DNA of 64,000 nucleotides from Ligula intestinalis. Taxonomy: Eukaryota > Platyhelminthes > Cestoda > Diphyllobothriidea > Diphyllobothriidae. The notes beneath the pieces are model-generated. The model searched no databases. It worked only from the letters and a program-made list of their open reading frames with translations, and was not told the origin of the DNA. This document shows, piece after piece, positions 23,701 through 33,807 of this stretch (positions are counted from its first letter, which is position 1; each line of letters begins with the position of its first letter). The translations under genes were made by a program, and so were the position numbers. The stretch lies in assembly GCA_036362985.1 (NCBI GenBank), contig JAYGXS010000002.1, positions 90,034,203 to 90,098,202 on the forward strand. The letters are read 5' to 3'.

Positions 23701-23976
23701 TGACAATTATTCGTCTTATCTCCCCCCTCCCTCCCTCCCCCCTCTCCTGCTGACCGCATAATTGCATTCGGTTGACAACTATCCCCCCCGGCCGCGTAAT
23801 TAAATGTGACCAACAATTATTTGCTAACATATTTAATCGCTGTAGAATCTTCTGCTAGTCATCGTGTTGAGAAAGCTGTTTTTTACATAATTCTCATGCT
23901 GTCTGAAGACGATGTGGGGAACCAGAGTTAAAAATTCACACATTAAAGTACTCTTTCCAAAAGAACTTCTTCTACC

Positions 23977-24710
23977 TCGATAAGTTTCTTTTTGGCGTCA
24001 CTTCTCTGGATTTTCTTGGCCATCATCTTGACCAACATGGGATCACACCCCTCCCAGAGAAGGTGCAAAGCGTGTTGTCTTTTCCAGCCCCGAAGTCCAT
24101 AACTCAGCTCCGCCGTTTCATCGGCCTAATCAACTACTACGGGCGTTTCATACCAAATTGCGCCGCCACTCTGGCACTTTTGACGGATCTTTTGAAGTCA
24201 AAGGCCAAGTCGCTTCAACCTTCACCCAGTGCTCTTGAAGTATTCGAGGCAGCCAAAAATAAGCACTCGAGGATGTCACCCTGCTTCATCATCTGAGCAC
24301 CGATTCTGATACACAACTTATTCTGACCACCGATGCCTCAAACATTGCCGTCGGCGCAGTTCTGCAGCAACAGGTCCACGGACAGTTGCAGCCGCTAGCA
24401 TTCTTCTCCCAGAAGCTTCAGCCGGCACAGACTCGCTATGGTACTTTCTCGCGTGAACCTATCACCATTTACCTGGCCATCCGACATTTTCGCCACCTGC
24501 TCGAGGGGAGGGATTTTCAGGTCAACACGGATTACAAACCTCTTACTTACCCCTCAAAGCTAAGCTGGATCGATATTCGCCGCGCGAAGTACGTCACCTT
24601 GACTGCATATCTCAATTCACCTCAGACATATGCTATGTCCGCTGTGATGAGAATATCGTTGCTGATGCCTTGTGCCGTCCAGAGGTCAAGGCTCTTATCA
24701 CCACGTTAGA
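23977..24710 (+). pseudogene. gypsy-B RT end and RNase H
   Basis: The gypsy frame resumes in phase after the right duplication with FLFGVTSLDFLGHHLDQHGI, then KSITQLRRFIGLINYYGRFI. A frameshift near 24262 precedes the RNase H: LILTTDASNIAVGAVLQQ with the first catalytic Asp, RYGTFSREPITIYLAIRHF with the Glu, and FQVNTDYKPLTY with the next Asp, where the usual TDHKPL has Tyr for His. Confidence 0.8.
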
Positions 24711-25844
24711 CCTGGCGAAGCTTGCGGAAGCGCAGGCGCCTGATGACTCCATCATTTAAATGCTTGCGTCTTCAGTGCTTCAGTTGCGTGAGGCTTCCCT
24801 CCCCGCGGCACCAGGCTCTATCGTGTGTGATTTTCTACAGGAACCTCTCGTCCTGTAGTATCCCAATCCTATCAGAAGGTTTTTTTCGACCACTTCTTTT
24901 TGCTATCCCACCCTGGTGTTCGTGCCGGTCGCAAACTCATTGCAGCCCGTTTCGTCTGGTCAAAGGTGAACACCGACATTGCTACCTAGACCAGACAATG
25001 CTTAGCCTGCCAAAAGAATAAGGTCCAGCGACACACCGCTTCACCTCCTAGCACGTTCACTGTTCCCGATGCCCGTTTTCAACAAGTCCACATGGATTAA
25101 GTCGGACCGTTACCCACATCTCGTTGTTTCACGCACATTCTGACTGCTGTTGATCGTTTCACACGATGGCCCATCGCCGTTCCCATCTTGGATACCTCGG
25201 CAGAGAATATTGCCATGGTTTTCCTTACGCACTGGATAGCTGAATTTGGTGTTCCAGCTTCCCTCCCCACTGACCGTGGAAGTCAGTTTACATCTGCACT
25301 CTTCCAGGAGTTCACCAAACTGCTCAGATGCTCGCATACCACCACCACTGCCTATCACCCAGCATCAAACAGCCTCGTGAAACGCCTTAACCATCAGTTG
25401 AAGTTCGCGTTGATGTCTCAACCTGGCCCGCACAACTGGAGCGAAAATCTGTCGTCCGTCCTCCTCGGCATTCGCTCGGCTCTTAAGGAAGACATTCAAT
25501 GCACACCCACCGATCTCGTCCCTCCGTTTACCTGGTAAGCTCGTGCAGTCTTCCTCCGTCACCCCTGAAGCCACTAACAACTTCGTGCAACAGCTGCAGC
25601 AACGCATGGCCGCACTGCGCCCAACCCCCACACGCGTGACACCTCGACGCGTTTTCCTGCACGATGAATTGCACACAACCCCATTCGTGTTTGTCCGGCA
25701 GACGCAGTTCGCAGGCTCCTTTGTCCACCATATAATGGTCCCTTCAAGGTGCTTGAACGGAAGGACAACTATTTCGTCATTCAAAGGGCTGATGCTACTG
25801 ATACGGTCTCCATCGACAGACTGAAACCGGCCTACGTTAAATGA
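24711..25844 (+). pseudogene. gypsy-B integrase
   Basis: The zinc-binding N-terminus is scrambled by frameshifts but HPGVRAGRKLI-like text and LACQKNK are visible. The catalytic core shows the first Asp at VHMD followed by a stop, then DRFTRWPIAVPI, TDRGSQFTSALF with the second Asp, and YHPASNSLVKRLNHQL, where the catalytic Glu is Lys. The C-terminal module GPFKVLERKDNYFV is reached by a further frameshift and ends at AYVK, TGA 25842-25844. The remnant at 17.3 kb keeps the Glu, so the Lys is a private loss. Confidence 0.8.
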
Positions 25845-26290
25845 ACTTCACCATCACCTGGTCCGTCCACTTTCACGGCAGCTCCACCCTATCATTTCCT
25901 AATCTTCATTGTTATCGTTGTGTACCGTTTTTCGCCTTTTCTGCTAGGATAGCCTGGTAGATTACTCACTAGAGGTTAGCTTACACTAGAAAGTTTTCCA
26001 TTGCATGTTTGCTAAGACGTTTATAAATTTTTACCGACAGTTCCTCTGCATATCAATCAGTATCAGTCAGTATATTTAGAGTAACTGAACAAGCCCTTAA
26101 AAGCTCAATTGAAACGGTACAGGAATGCATAAAATGTAGCGAAATATGCCAAAAAATTTTACAGATCGCTTTTTTTATGCAAAATTGCATAAAAATAGAT
26201 ACAAAACCTTAATTGTTGACAAGATGAGGCGTTTGTGGAATAGCAGGATACAAAATGTTCACTGCATGTTCACTATTAAATATTCGTCTG
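25845..26290. other. 3' flank of gypsy-B, LTR not recognised
   Basis: This is where a polypurine tract and 3' LTR should lie. I see no clear purine tract or TG...CA-bounded repeat matched upstream of 19700. Confidence 0.3.
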
Positions 26291-27060
26291 GGTAACCTTT
26301 AGTACAAATGCACGCTCCCTTTAAATCAAGCAAGTAGAAAGTTTTAAATCATTTCTGTTAGTGAGTATTTGCAACTTTGCACTGGCCTTTATCAAATGAT
26401 TAGCCAGACACCTCTCAAACACGTTCACAGTGGGTGAATGCACACCAGACTCTGGCAAAGTTTTTCTCTGTCAAACGACACTTTGAGAGAAGAATGGTGA
26501 ATGTTGGAATGTGTGGCTCAGTTCCTTCTTCAAGTGGCAATCGTGTCTTCCGAGGTTCCTTCTTGGGACTGTTGGAAAGAGATCCTCCCATTTGATATCT
26601 AGACCAGTTCTCCTTAGTAATAAAACGTCACTATAAGGTCACATGTGCCTGGTCTTTAGTGGAGGCGGAGAGATGTAAAGTAGTCAAATGCTTTTGTATG
26701 TGAACTGCTTAAGTTCAGGGACCGCCTTAGTAGCACATCGTTGAACCCCTTCAACAATCCCTATGTCTTTCTGAAGCCAAGGCCACCAAGCCTGCACCGC
26801 ATATTCCAGATGCGACCGCACGAATGTTCCATGCAGATGTCTGCATTGAGATAAACAAACATTCTTCGTATAGCGCTCATAACCTAACTTTGCCGTCACT
26901 GCGACTTTTGAGCACTGTGTTGTGAGACTTAGGTCGTCTTCTATAAGTGCACCAAGATCCCTTTGCACACTCACAGTTTCAAGCAGTTGGTCTCCAAATA
27001 CCTAGTGTCGTTGGAATGCATTTCTCTGTTTTTTCTTGATAACATGTGTATATCTACATG
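26290..27060 (-). pseudogene. CR1-like LINE, C-terminal RT fragment
   Basis: On the minus strand the text reads VSVQRDLGALIEDDLSLT, a typical RT-thumb block, then GTFVRSHLEYAVQAWWPW and GIVEGVQRCATKAVPEL. The order and wording are those of the C-terminal part of LINE reverse transcriptases, and it resembles the fragment at 47.3-47.9 kb. Frameshifts occur downstream. The catalytic RT is missing. Confidence 0.7.
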
Positions 27061-27119
27061 TTTTTGGTATTTAAGTTTATGCACCAACTATTTTTTCCAA
27101 TAATAATATGTTGATTATG

Positions 27120-27400
27120 CCAGTTTCAGGCAATTGTGAAGAGTTGGTAATGCACATCTTGGGCGCCTTCCAACACCTCGAAGACCGGAAAAAGCCTAAA
27201 ACAAACTCCCTATGTTGCAGCCAGTATTGGTTTTGTTTCAGGTTTTTTGTTTTGTCAATACTGGGCGAGATAGGGAGTTTGTTTCAAGTGAAAAAAAACC
27301 TGCCTTCAAATGTATGATACAAACGGAATAAATGTACAGTAGTAAGCTGAGTTGACTCATCAGCAGGAGAACTGTTTCATATCGTTTAAGGACATTAGTT
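27120..27400 (-). repeat. Hairpin-bearing interspersed repeat, copy 2
   Basis: This is a reverse-complement copy of 16436-16705. The internal palindrome is kept: AAACAAACTCCCTATGTTGC on one side and GATAGGGAGTTTGTTTCAAG on the other. It abuts the 3' end of the minus-strand LINE that begins at about 27400. Confidence 0.65.
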
Positions 27401-27549
27401 CCAGGCGGAGAGGGTTGGCACAAGAACACAATGTTCTCAGTCTTCCTTCAATGGTTGTCGGCAAAAGTTGCGCGCTATCGGCTGAAGGGTTAGCAGACTG
27501 CGGGCTGCTGCTTCAGCAGCATTATCTTCAGCATGAAGCCTGGTGGGGT

Positions 27550-28527
27550 TCAAAGTCCACGAACGCCATCAGAGTGAAAGAGAGATTCCACCGAGGCAGC
27601 ACCCAAAATTCGTGAAAGTTGCCCTGAATGTAGAAAACTAGTTAAGGCTCTCTTAAACATAGGGTAGTTTTGCTGGGTTTTAATACTTTTGGGCAGCTTA
27701 TTCCAGATTGATATGGCATTTACTGAAAAGAATTGCCGGTACTTAACTGTACGTGCCATAGGAAGAAATAAAAATACGTCTCGATGACTGGCGCGTCGAG
27801 AGTGCTCAAGCTGCCTTATTGTACTCAGAGGATTAAAGGTTTGACCATTCAAAAGTTTAAACAGTAAAAATAGACCCTTCTGCAATCGACGAAGCCACAG
27901 AGGATCCAGCTTTATAAGTTCGCACCTTTGTTGGTAGGTTAAGTTACGGTATTCTGTAGTGAAAACTCCTCTAGTGAAGAAGTGCTGCACCGATTCTATT
28001 TTCTTCCGTTCACTAGTGCGCAGAAGACTGAATAGGGGCGAGCAGTATTCAAGACTAGGTCTCACGTACATATTATAAAGGCTAGTTCTAACCTTGATAG
28101 TCTTAAAATTTCTAAGGATAAATCCGGTGGTTCGGCGTGCTTTCGAGACTATCAGGGCACAGTGCTCTGACAAATTGAGACTATTAGAGTAGGATATGCC
28201 CAAATCCTTGATAACTCCTGGGACATTTAGTTCTTGGCCATCAATGCTTAATGCCGGTTGATGATCGTCGCCAACAACCATAACGGAACATTTGTGCCAT
28301 GAAAGGTTGAGGCGCCATGTGCAACACCACTGGGCGAAAGCCTGAAGATCCTTTTTTATCAGCTCGAGCACGATTTTGCGATCTGCCGGTTTATATCGAT
28401 AAGCGACTTTTGAATCATCAGCGTACATGACGGGTCTGCCATACTGAAAACAATCTGAAACGTTGTTGACAAACAGGAAAAATAGGAGCGGACCCAGTAC
28501 ACTACCCTGTGTAACTCCACTCCTCAC
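27550..28527 (-). pseudogene. LINE-2 reverse transcriptase, C-terminal half
   Basis: The 325-codon frame contains GVTQGSVLGPLLFFLFVN, the catalytic MYADDSKVAYRY (YADD intact), VIKDLGISYSNSLNL, KARRTTGFILRNF, VRPSLEYCSPLFSLLR and WNKLPKSIKTQQNY, ending in DGVRGL. It is unbroken over nearly 1 kb. A short gap with a frame change at 28528-28557 separates it from the N-terminal half. Confidence 0.85.
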
Positions 28528-28557
28528 ATGCGTGGGGTTGGAGATAACATTGGAAAT

Positions 28558-29463
28558 TTATACTCGTTGTGTGCGAGCATCCAAATAGGAAGATATGAAG
28601 TTCAGAGGCTTGCTACCTTTGCCGAAGGAGGCCAGTTTCAGAAGGAGGAGGTTATTATCAACCCGATCAAAGGCCTTAGTAAAATCAAAATCGACGCTAT
28701 AAGTGGCAAAACCTCTGTCTCTAGATTGCAGCACATAATCAAAGAAAGAGAGCTGACAGGTGTCACAAGATCGTTTCCCAAGAAAGCTATGTTGAGCTGT
28801 TTTGAGCAGGTTGTTCTCTGTCAAGTGACGCATCATCTTTTCTTTGATCAAGGTCTCCAAGATCTTCGAGGCTGCGGGAAGTGTATTTATTGGCCTAAAG
28901 TTGTCGAATGACGTCGATCGGCCATGCTTGCGAATAGGCATTATGTGCGATTCCTTCCATAACGAAGGAAAGGTTTTGCTCTCAAGAGCAAGATTAAATA
29001 CCGTACAAAGAATAGACGGAAAGATATCATTCGCTTCAGCTTTTAGAAGGCTAACTGGGACGCCATCTGGTCCTGGACTGTAAGGTTGACGATAACGACG
29101 AATGGCTACAGTCACACCCCAGATGGTAAAACTTATGGTTTCGAGTATGGCACCCGTCCAAGCCTGGATAGCCGGAGGTGCAGCGAACGAGCTTTCACTC
29201 AAAGTTTTGGATAGGAACGCATTGAAGCTATCGGCGGTCAACTTAGCGTCAGCTATGGGGTTTCCAAAAGCATCTTGAAGTATGGGGTGTTGCGTTTTCC
29301 TCTTCGCTTTTACTGTACGCAAAAAGAGTTTAACAACATTAAGGGAAGGGTTTTCAGCGAAATGAGCCTCATCGGCTATCTGCTTTTCTTCTGAGAGCTT
29401 CTTAGCCTGCTCAAAGATCAGTGTGATCAAGAGCAGAACGGAAGTGTCGTTTTGCCGATGCAA
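28558..29463 (-). pseudogene. LINE-2 reverse transcriptase, N-terminal half
   Basis: The frame has the pre-RT linker (NPSLNVVKLFLRTVKAK), SPGPDGVPVSLLKAEANDI, PSLWKESHIMPIRKHGRST, NFRPINTLPAASKILETLI, CDTCQLSFFDYVL and the first catalytic Asp region YSVDFDFTKAFDRVDNNLLL. It joins the C-terminal half after a short lesion near 28540. The ORF is otherwise intact, suggesting a fairly young copy. Confidence 0.85.
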
Positions 29464-29738
29464 ACGACGAGAGAGTTTACGCAGCCTACGACAGAAAGAC
29501 AGAGGAAGGTACTCTTCATCCTTGACATGTATTACAAGACTGCAGCTATTCTGTATCCTCTTGCAGTATTTGTGATCTTCCTTCGTACATGTTGAAACAA
29601 AAATTAATGAAGTGCTTTGTCCAAAAGCATTTGGTCGAAACCTTTTCTATTCATTAGATACCAGTTAATTAACGGAGCATTGCAATCTCCTACAATAATA
29701 GAGCCCTGCCTCCAACTCTCTACGCAGAGTCAACTGAG

Positions 29739-29943
29739 CTACAGCTGACTTTTGTCCACAGCTTGATTTGGAGGCCTGTATTCAACGATGACAGTAAAAT
29801 TTTCAACACTTTCAGTACTAATAGATAACACTACAGAATATTTAGGTCCTTGTACGAGGATAAAGCCAGCTGCAATGCTGATATAAATGGCAACTCCACA
29901 GCCGCTTCTTTTTGTGCGGTCACGCCTTAGCACTTGATAATAT
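29739..29943 (-). pseudogene. LINE-2 endonuclease, segment after the CR1 insertion
   Basis: The text VLRRDRTKRSGCGVAIYIS is the block that follows the catalytic Glu strand in CR1-type endonucleases. It breaks off upstream at the 3' tail of the CR1-C insertion; the preceding endonuclease text is at 30821-30880. Between 29464 and 29738 the rest of the endonuclease is degraded. Confidence 0.75.
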
Positions 29944-30820
29944 ATAATAATAATTTGTATATTTAAGGCCCAATGTGCCCTGTCGTTACAAACTTAGTGC
30001 TATCGTGAAAATAAAAATAATGATGATAAGCAGTGAACTCTTATAAAATATTGAGGAAGTCAAGTTAAGCGAACGAACGTTTTCGATTAATTCATCATCA
30101 GGCAATACAGTAATATAAGGGAGGGTAGAGTTAACGAAAGTTTTAGGCAAACCAGTCAGTAGTAACAAGGGGGAGAGGTGTAAAAGGATCAAGGGGGGAT
30201 CAAGGGGATCAGATTCTAGTCTTAATTGGGGACAGAGAAATGGGGTGGGGGGAGAGGGGAAGGGGAAGGTGTCAGACAATTAGTTAATTGTCATCGGCAG
30301 TAAAAAAAACTCCTAGATTGGTGGATGAGTTCAGCGGGCCACCGAGTTCAAAAAAACTTTAGGAGAAAAAACTGCCTTAATAGGTAAAAGGGTTTGATGT
30401 GGTTAGTTTGGAACCTGATGTTGGGGGTTCGGGACGTTTATGGTCATGGGAAAAATAATATAACGTTGAGTTAGGAAGGGGTCATCTGGAAGGCAGGAGA
30501 AGGCAGTATAAGTCAAGGCAACATCATCGAGTTGTGACCCACCAGATTCCAGAGCCAATCTCGAAGACCACAGCGAAGGTTGCAAAAACGGAGAAGAATT
30601 CGCAGCCCTTGGAAGTGATGCTTGACTCTGCAGAGGGAAATACTAACATATTTAGAAACCATTTTAGTATCCTGGGAAGAGCTTCAAATGCCAGGAGGAC
30701 CCTTTTCAAAATCTACAACTTGCGTGTTTGGAAAGGAAACAGACAGTAACGACTTTATTTCCTCTAAATTTAAATGCTTATATAATTTGCTTTTAAAAAT
30801 CGACAGTGTAGAAGACAGTC
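29944..30820 (-). mobile_element. 5'-truncated CR1 LINE inside LINE-2 (CR1-C)
   Basis: This copy corresponds closely to 22738-23386 of CR1-B: it has the last ORF2 codons, then the same 3' UTR and the ATT-rich tail. It is flanked by the 6-bp TAATAT at 29938-29943 and 30821-30826, a candidate target-site duplication. It carries about 240 bp (about 30050-30290) that CR1-B lacks; a similar stretch lies downstream of a PLE nuclease at 41.6 kb. Confidence 0.8.
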
Positions 30821-30880
30821 TAATATCGAAATTTCAGAGTCTTGCATATCTTCGATTAGCCAGGTTTCAGTCAGTGCAAT

Positions 30881-31379
30881 TGTTAGGATGACAGAAGATG
30901 AGTCAAAATTCTAGCCATCTTCGGATCAGGCTGATAAAGAGACAACAGCATACGATATCGTCATTGCAAAGCGAGTCAGGTAACGCGCGACCTTCAAGTG
31001 TTGACATCGCAGGAGGGCACAAAAAGTTGCGCGCACATGAAACAGCGTCACTGGATTGTGTCACCGAGAGGTCAGCGGCATCACACGAGGGCTGCTCCGA
31101 TAAGCCTCTTGCACAGGGACTAATAAGAAGAGACATGTGGCACAAAGACTACTTGCTCTTAAATACAATGCTGCGGCAAGAAGGCGAATTCTGTTGCCCA
31201 CACGAAAGCGTGCTGCCCACATAGAGAGCAAGCTCCAGACGAGGCAACGCTGCCAACTGGAACGCTGTGAAGTTGAGGCACACGTGCAGAAACTGATGTA
31301 CACACACAGACTGTTGCAGTAAACCGTTCTCCACTAACCTGTCTCTGTTGTCTTCCTAACTAAAACTGGGGACATAACA
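30881..31379 (-). mobile_element. Solo LTR, 499 bp, inside LINE-2 endonuclease
   Basis: On the minus strand the insert begins TGTTATGTCC and ends CATCCTAACA, so it has TG...CA ends with a TGTTA/TAACA inverted repeat. It is flanked on both sides by ATTGC (31384-31380 and 30880-30876), a 5-bp target-site duplication as made by Ty3/gypsy integrases. Removing the insert and one ATTGC restores the endonuclease frame across the catalytic Glu block (TETWL). A TATTTAAG box lies inside at about 31161-31168. Orientation is taken from the TATA-like box and is less certain than the boundaries. Confidence 0.85.
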
Positions 31380-31500
31380 GCAATAATATAAAGACATAGC
31401 TCGGCCACAAGTATTTTGATTTCTTCAGGTTTATTAAAGAGACTGTACACATTTTCACAATAAAACTTGATTTTATGCAGATTTTCATTTTGAGTTAATT
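31380..31500 (-). pseudogene. LINE-2 endonuclease, N-terminal segment
   Basis: The frame reads LHKIKFYCENVYSLFNKPEE, the start of a CR1-type endonuclease (usual N-V-R-S-L-x-N-K motif), then ILVAELCLYIIA, where the solo LTR interrupts. It lies directly downstream of the ORF1 C-terminus. Confidence 0.75.
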
Positions 31501-32065
31501 CCCCGGCCGTGTGGCGTTCGTCAAGATAGCGGGTGCCCTCCACAGGAAAGGACTTTTTCATCGGACACTCACCACAGTTCTTATTTCCGAGTCTTTCTCT
31601 ACTTGTTCTTTCAAGGTAGCTAGGTCCGTTTTCAATGCCCTCCATGTCACCCTCTCCTGTACCTGTAGTCCTGTTGAAAATATTATCCTATTACCGGCCA
31701 TTCCTTCTGCCACTCGTTCGAGCAGGATATCCCTCTGAAGCTTAATTGTCAAGATTAACACAAACGGCTTAAGATTCCTTCCTTGAGAATTTGAGTTGCA
31801 GTTACTGTTTGGTTGGAAATGTTTCACTACCGTATGTAAATCATCCTCAGTCATTATTTAACTTACATACTCTTGCAAGTCCTTGTTATCATAATCTATT
31901 CTACCTTTAGGGCTACCGTAAGTTGATTCAGGAAGCCCATGGAGAATAACAAATTGCGAGTTATCCATGGCACATATGTCCTGAAGGACTTGCGGAATAA
32001 CTAGTCTGGCCTGAGCACGGGCTTCAGTGCTGTTGCAATGGGGATTCGCGAGGCCAGAAAGTTAA
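31500..32065 (-). pseudogene. LINE-2 ORF1, C-terminal part
   Basis: Two minus-strand segments, separated by a stop near 31860, read ILHGLPEST, DYDNKDLQEYV and FVLILTIKLQRDILLERVAE, then WRALKTDLATLKEQVEKDSE. This has the look of LINE ORF1 proteins with an RNA-recognition fold (a β-strand RGLPES-type block followed by a conserved KPRPL-type strand). The assignment rests on position and pattern. The N-terminus of ORF1 is not recognised. Confidence 0.55.
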
Positions 32066-33807
32066 TCTTTATAAACCGATGCAGTGCTGGGCACGTCCTC
32101 TAAGTTTGAATCGGAAACCGTGCATATGGTCTGTGGGTTTTTTGAGTTCGCAAGTTGGGTGCAGACTCTCAGATAGTTGCAGATTCTGCTAAAGAGTCCT
32201 GTTTATGGTGCTCATCACCGATGTCTACTTGGCCATTAGTGTTGCTTAATTTAGTAAAGTGTCGACTCTACGTAGTCTAGTGGTATGTACGTCAGCCTGT
32301 TGGTCTGACGAGACGCGTTCAATCCCCGAGATTACCTGCTCTTCGTGGAACTTCGACTCTTAGACAAGTTCTGTGTTCGCATCTGTTGCTGAAGTATGCT
32401 GTTTTGGAGCTTAGAAACCTTTATATATACATCAATCGTTGAACACAGAACACATGTGGCGCATGAGTTAGGACAACATTTGTTCCTCCACTTATAATTG
32501 GGCAAAAGTCTTACAAAATACCATCAGCGAATTTAGCCTCCAATTGATGAACAGCTGCCTTCATTAAGGTGTACGGTTCGTCTGCTGAAATATAATTGAA
32601 ACATTTTTGTTCCCAAGGACATCGTCCAGATGTGGGGACTGAACTGTTTACATATACACGCTGCGGTACTTACCTATACGGAACATAGCGACAGTGACTA
32701 CAAATTTCCTAAACCAGACGTGTGAATTTCTGACAACGAGAGAGGGTCACCTGACAGAGTTGGAATCCCTACCTAAGGCGCCACTGTTTCTATCGCTGTC
32801 AGGAATAATATGCAGAAATAGGCGATTACGCAGTGAAAAAACTTTAACCAACAATGACTCGCTTTTAGTCGAGATGCTGCCTTCATTCTACGAACGAAAG
32901 AATAGAATATCACTTTGGTACGGTAATCCTGCTTATTACAGGAAAAATATAAAAAATGGATAAATAAGATTGCCTTCACACAATTGCTCGAAATGACGCG
33001 TATGAGGAAGTCAGTCGAAGTTGTTTTCGCGTTTATCTGAAGAGGCGTATACAGGACATTGCAATTTGTGGACTATGAGCATAGATCAGCAATAAATTCA
33101 GAAATGGCGACTGGAAATTTCGGTTGTGCAATGAAAAGTAATGGCAGAAATATAAAACATTAACATACGCAGTGACTTAAAGTGCCCACGAAAACATGCA
33201 ACAAACTTCTCCGCATGAGAAACGTGTATAACAGCACCAAATATATATGTAATATATACACTTGCAGAGATACAGCTGAATATAAAAGGAGTAAAATTTT
33301 AATGTGATTTTCAGCCTCGTTAATACGATGTTGCAGGAGGACCGCCACGGCTCCGAAAAAAATGGCTTAATCTAGCCAGGAACGTAAGAATTATCGACAG
33401 TACTGCCTTGTTTGGAACCACACATGTGTTCAATTAGCGGATGGCTGTGTTTTGACCCGCGTCACGCGTTGATAATTTAAATACGTTAATTCACTAGTGC
33501 TTTGTTTCATGTGTAACGCAGCCGTGCTTTGTCACCTAGCATATGTTTGTATCAAGCCATAGGAGTATTTTCGCTTGCTGCCCATTGCTCGAGCTGCCCC
33601 CACCCCCTCTAACCTTCGTACTGATGAGAAAGTAGCGATGGTTGACGACAGGATTTTAATTTCGCAAGTTAATGGCTACCGTAGAAAAATAATATAGCCA
33701 GAGAATTTCTGAAATACCGCCACATCTTTTCTTCGACTTAGAAGTGCGACCGCCATCCTCGAACTACGCTTGTTTTAACTAGTTAGCTTTCGGTTTCGCC
33801 TGTTGTG
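32066..33807. other. Intergenic, upstream of the SRSF7-like gene
   Basis: No gene recognised. A tRNA-like string at about 32272-32340 (CGTAGTCTAGTGGTATG ... GTTCAATCCCC) has A- and B-box resemblance but does not fold properly. The last 150 bp should hold the promoter and 5' UTR of the SR-protein gene; no TATA box stands out. Confidence 0.35.

Larger units (their letters stand above)
20991..23976 (+). mobile_element. Penelope-like element with inverted termini inside gypsy-B (PLE-B)
   Basis: The insertion is bounded by the 9-bp duplication TCGATAAGT at 20982-20990 and 23977-23985. Its left about 490 bp (20991-21488) is the reverse complement of its right about 490 bp (about 23480-23976), including the G-rich run at 21255-21292 mirrored by the C-rich run near 23722-23750. 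Between the arms is sense-strand GIY-YIG sequence; no RT is present, so it is a strongly 5'-truncated copy whose 3' end is repeated in inverse orientation at the 5' end. Terminal repeats in direct or inverted orientation are a known PLE habit. A CR1 LINE splits the nuclease sequence. Confidence 0.85.
19700..25844 (+). mobile_element. Ty3/gypsy LTR retrotransposon, CsRn1-like, interrupted (gypsy-B)
   Basis: The order gag C-terminus, protease, RT, RNase H, integrase is that of Ty3/gypsy elements. The pol text is cut in the RT thumb at 20990 by a PLE insertion and resumes in phase at 23977. Damage includes several stops, frameshifts at about 24262 and in the last 150 bp, and loss of the integrase Glu. 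Neither LTR was located. The Cys-His gag box suggests the CsRn1 clade known from flatworms (recalled, not verified). Confidence 0.85.
27400..32065 (-). mobile_element. Second CR1-like LINE family, nearly full length, twice interrupted (LINE-2)
   Basis: Read 5' to 3' on the minus strand: ORF1 (about 32060-31500), endonuclease (about 31470 onward), RT (29463-27550) and a short 3' UTR. The endonuclease is cut by a solo LTR (30881-31379) and by a 5'-truncated CR1 (29944-30820); removing both brings its motifs back into the usual order. Its RT differs from CR1-A (closing DGVRGL rather than GPLGI), so it is a separate family. Confidence 0.8.

Noticed and set aside
32272..32340. tRNA gene (GTAGTCTAGTGGTATG ... 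GTTCAATCCCC)
   Set aside because: The anticodon stem pairs only with a 9-base loop, and no acceptor stem is found.
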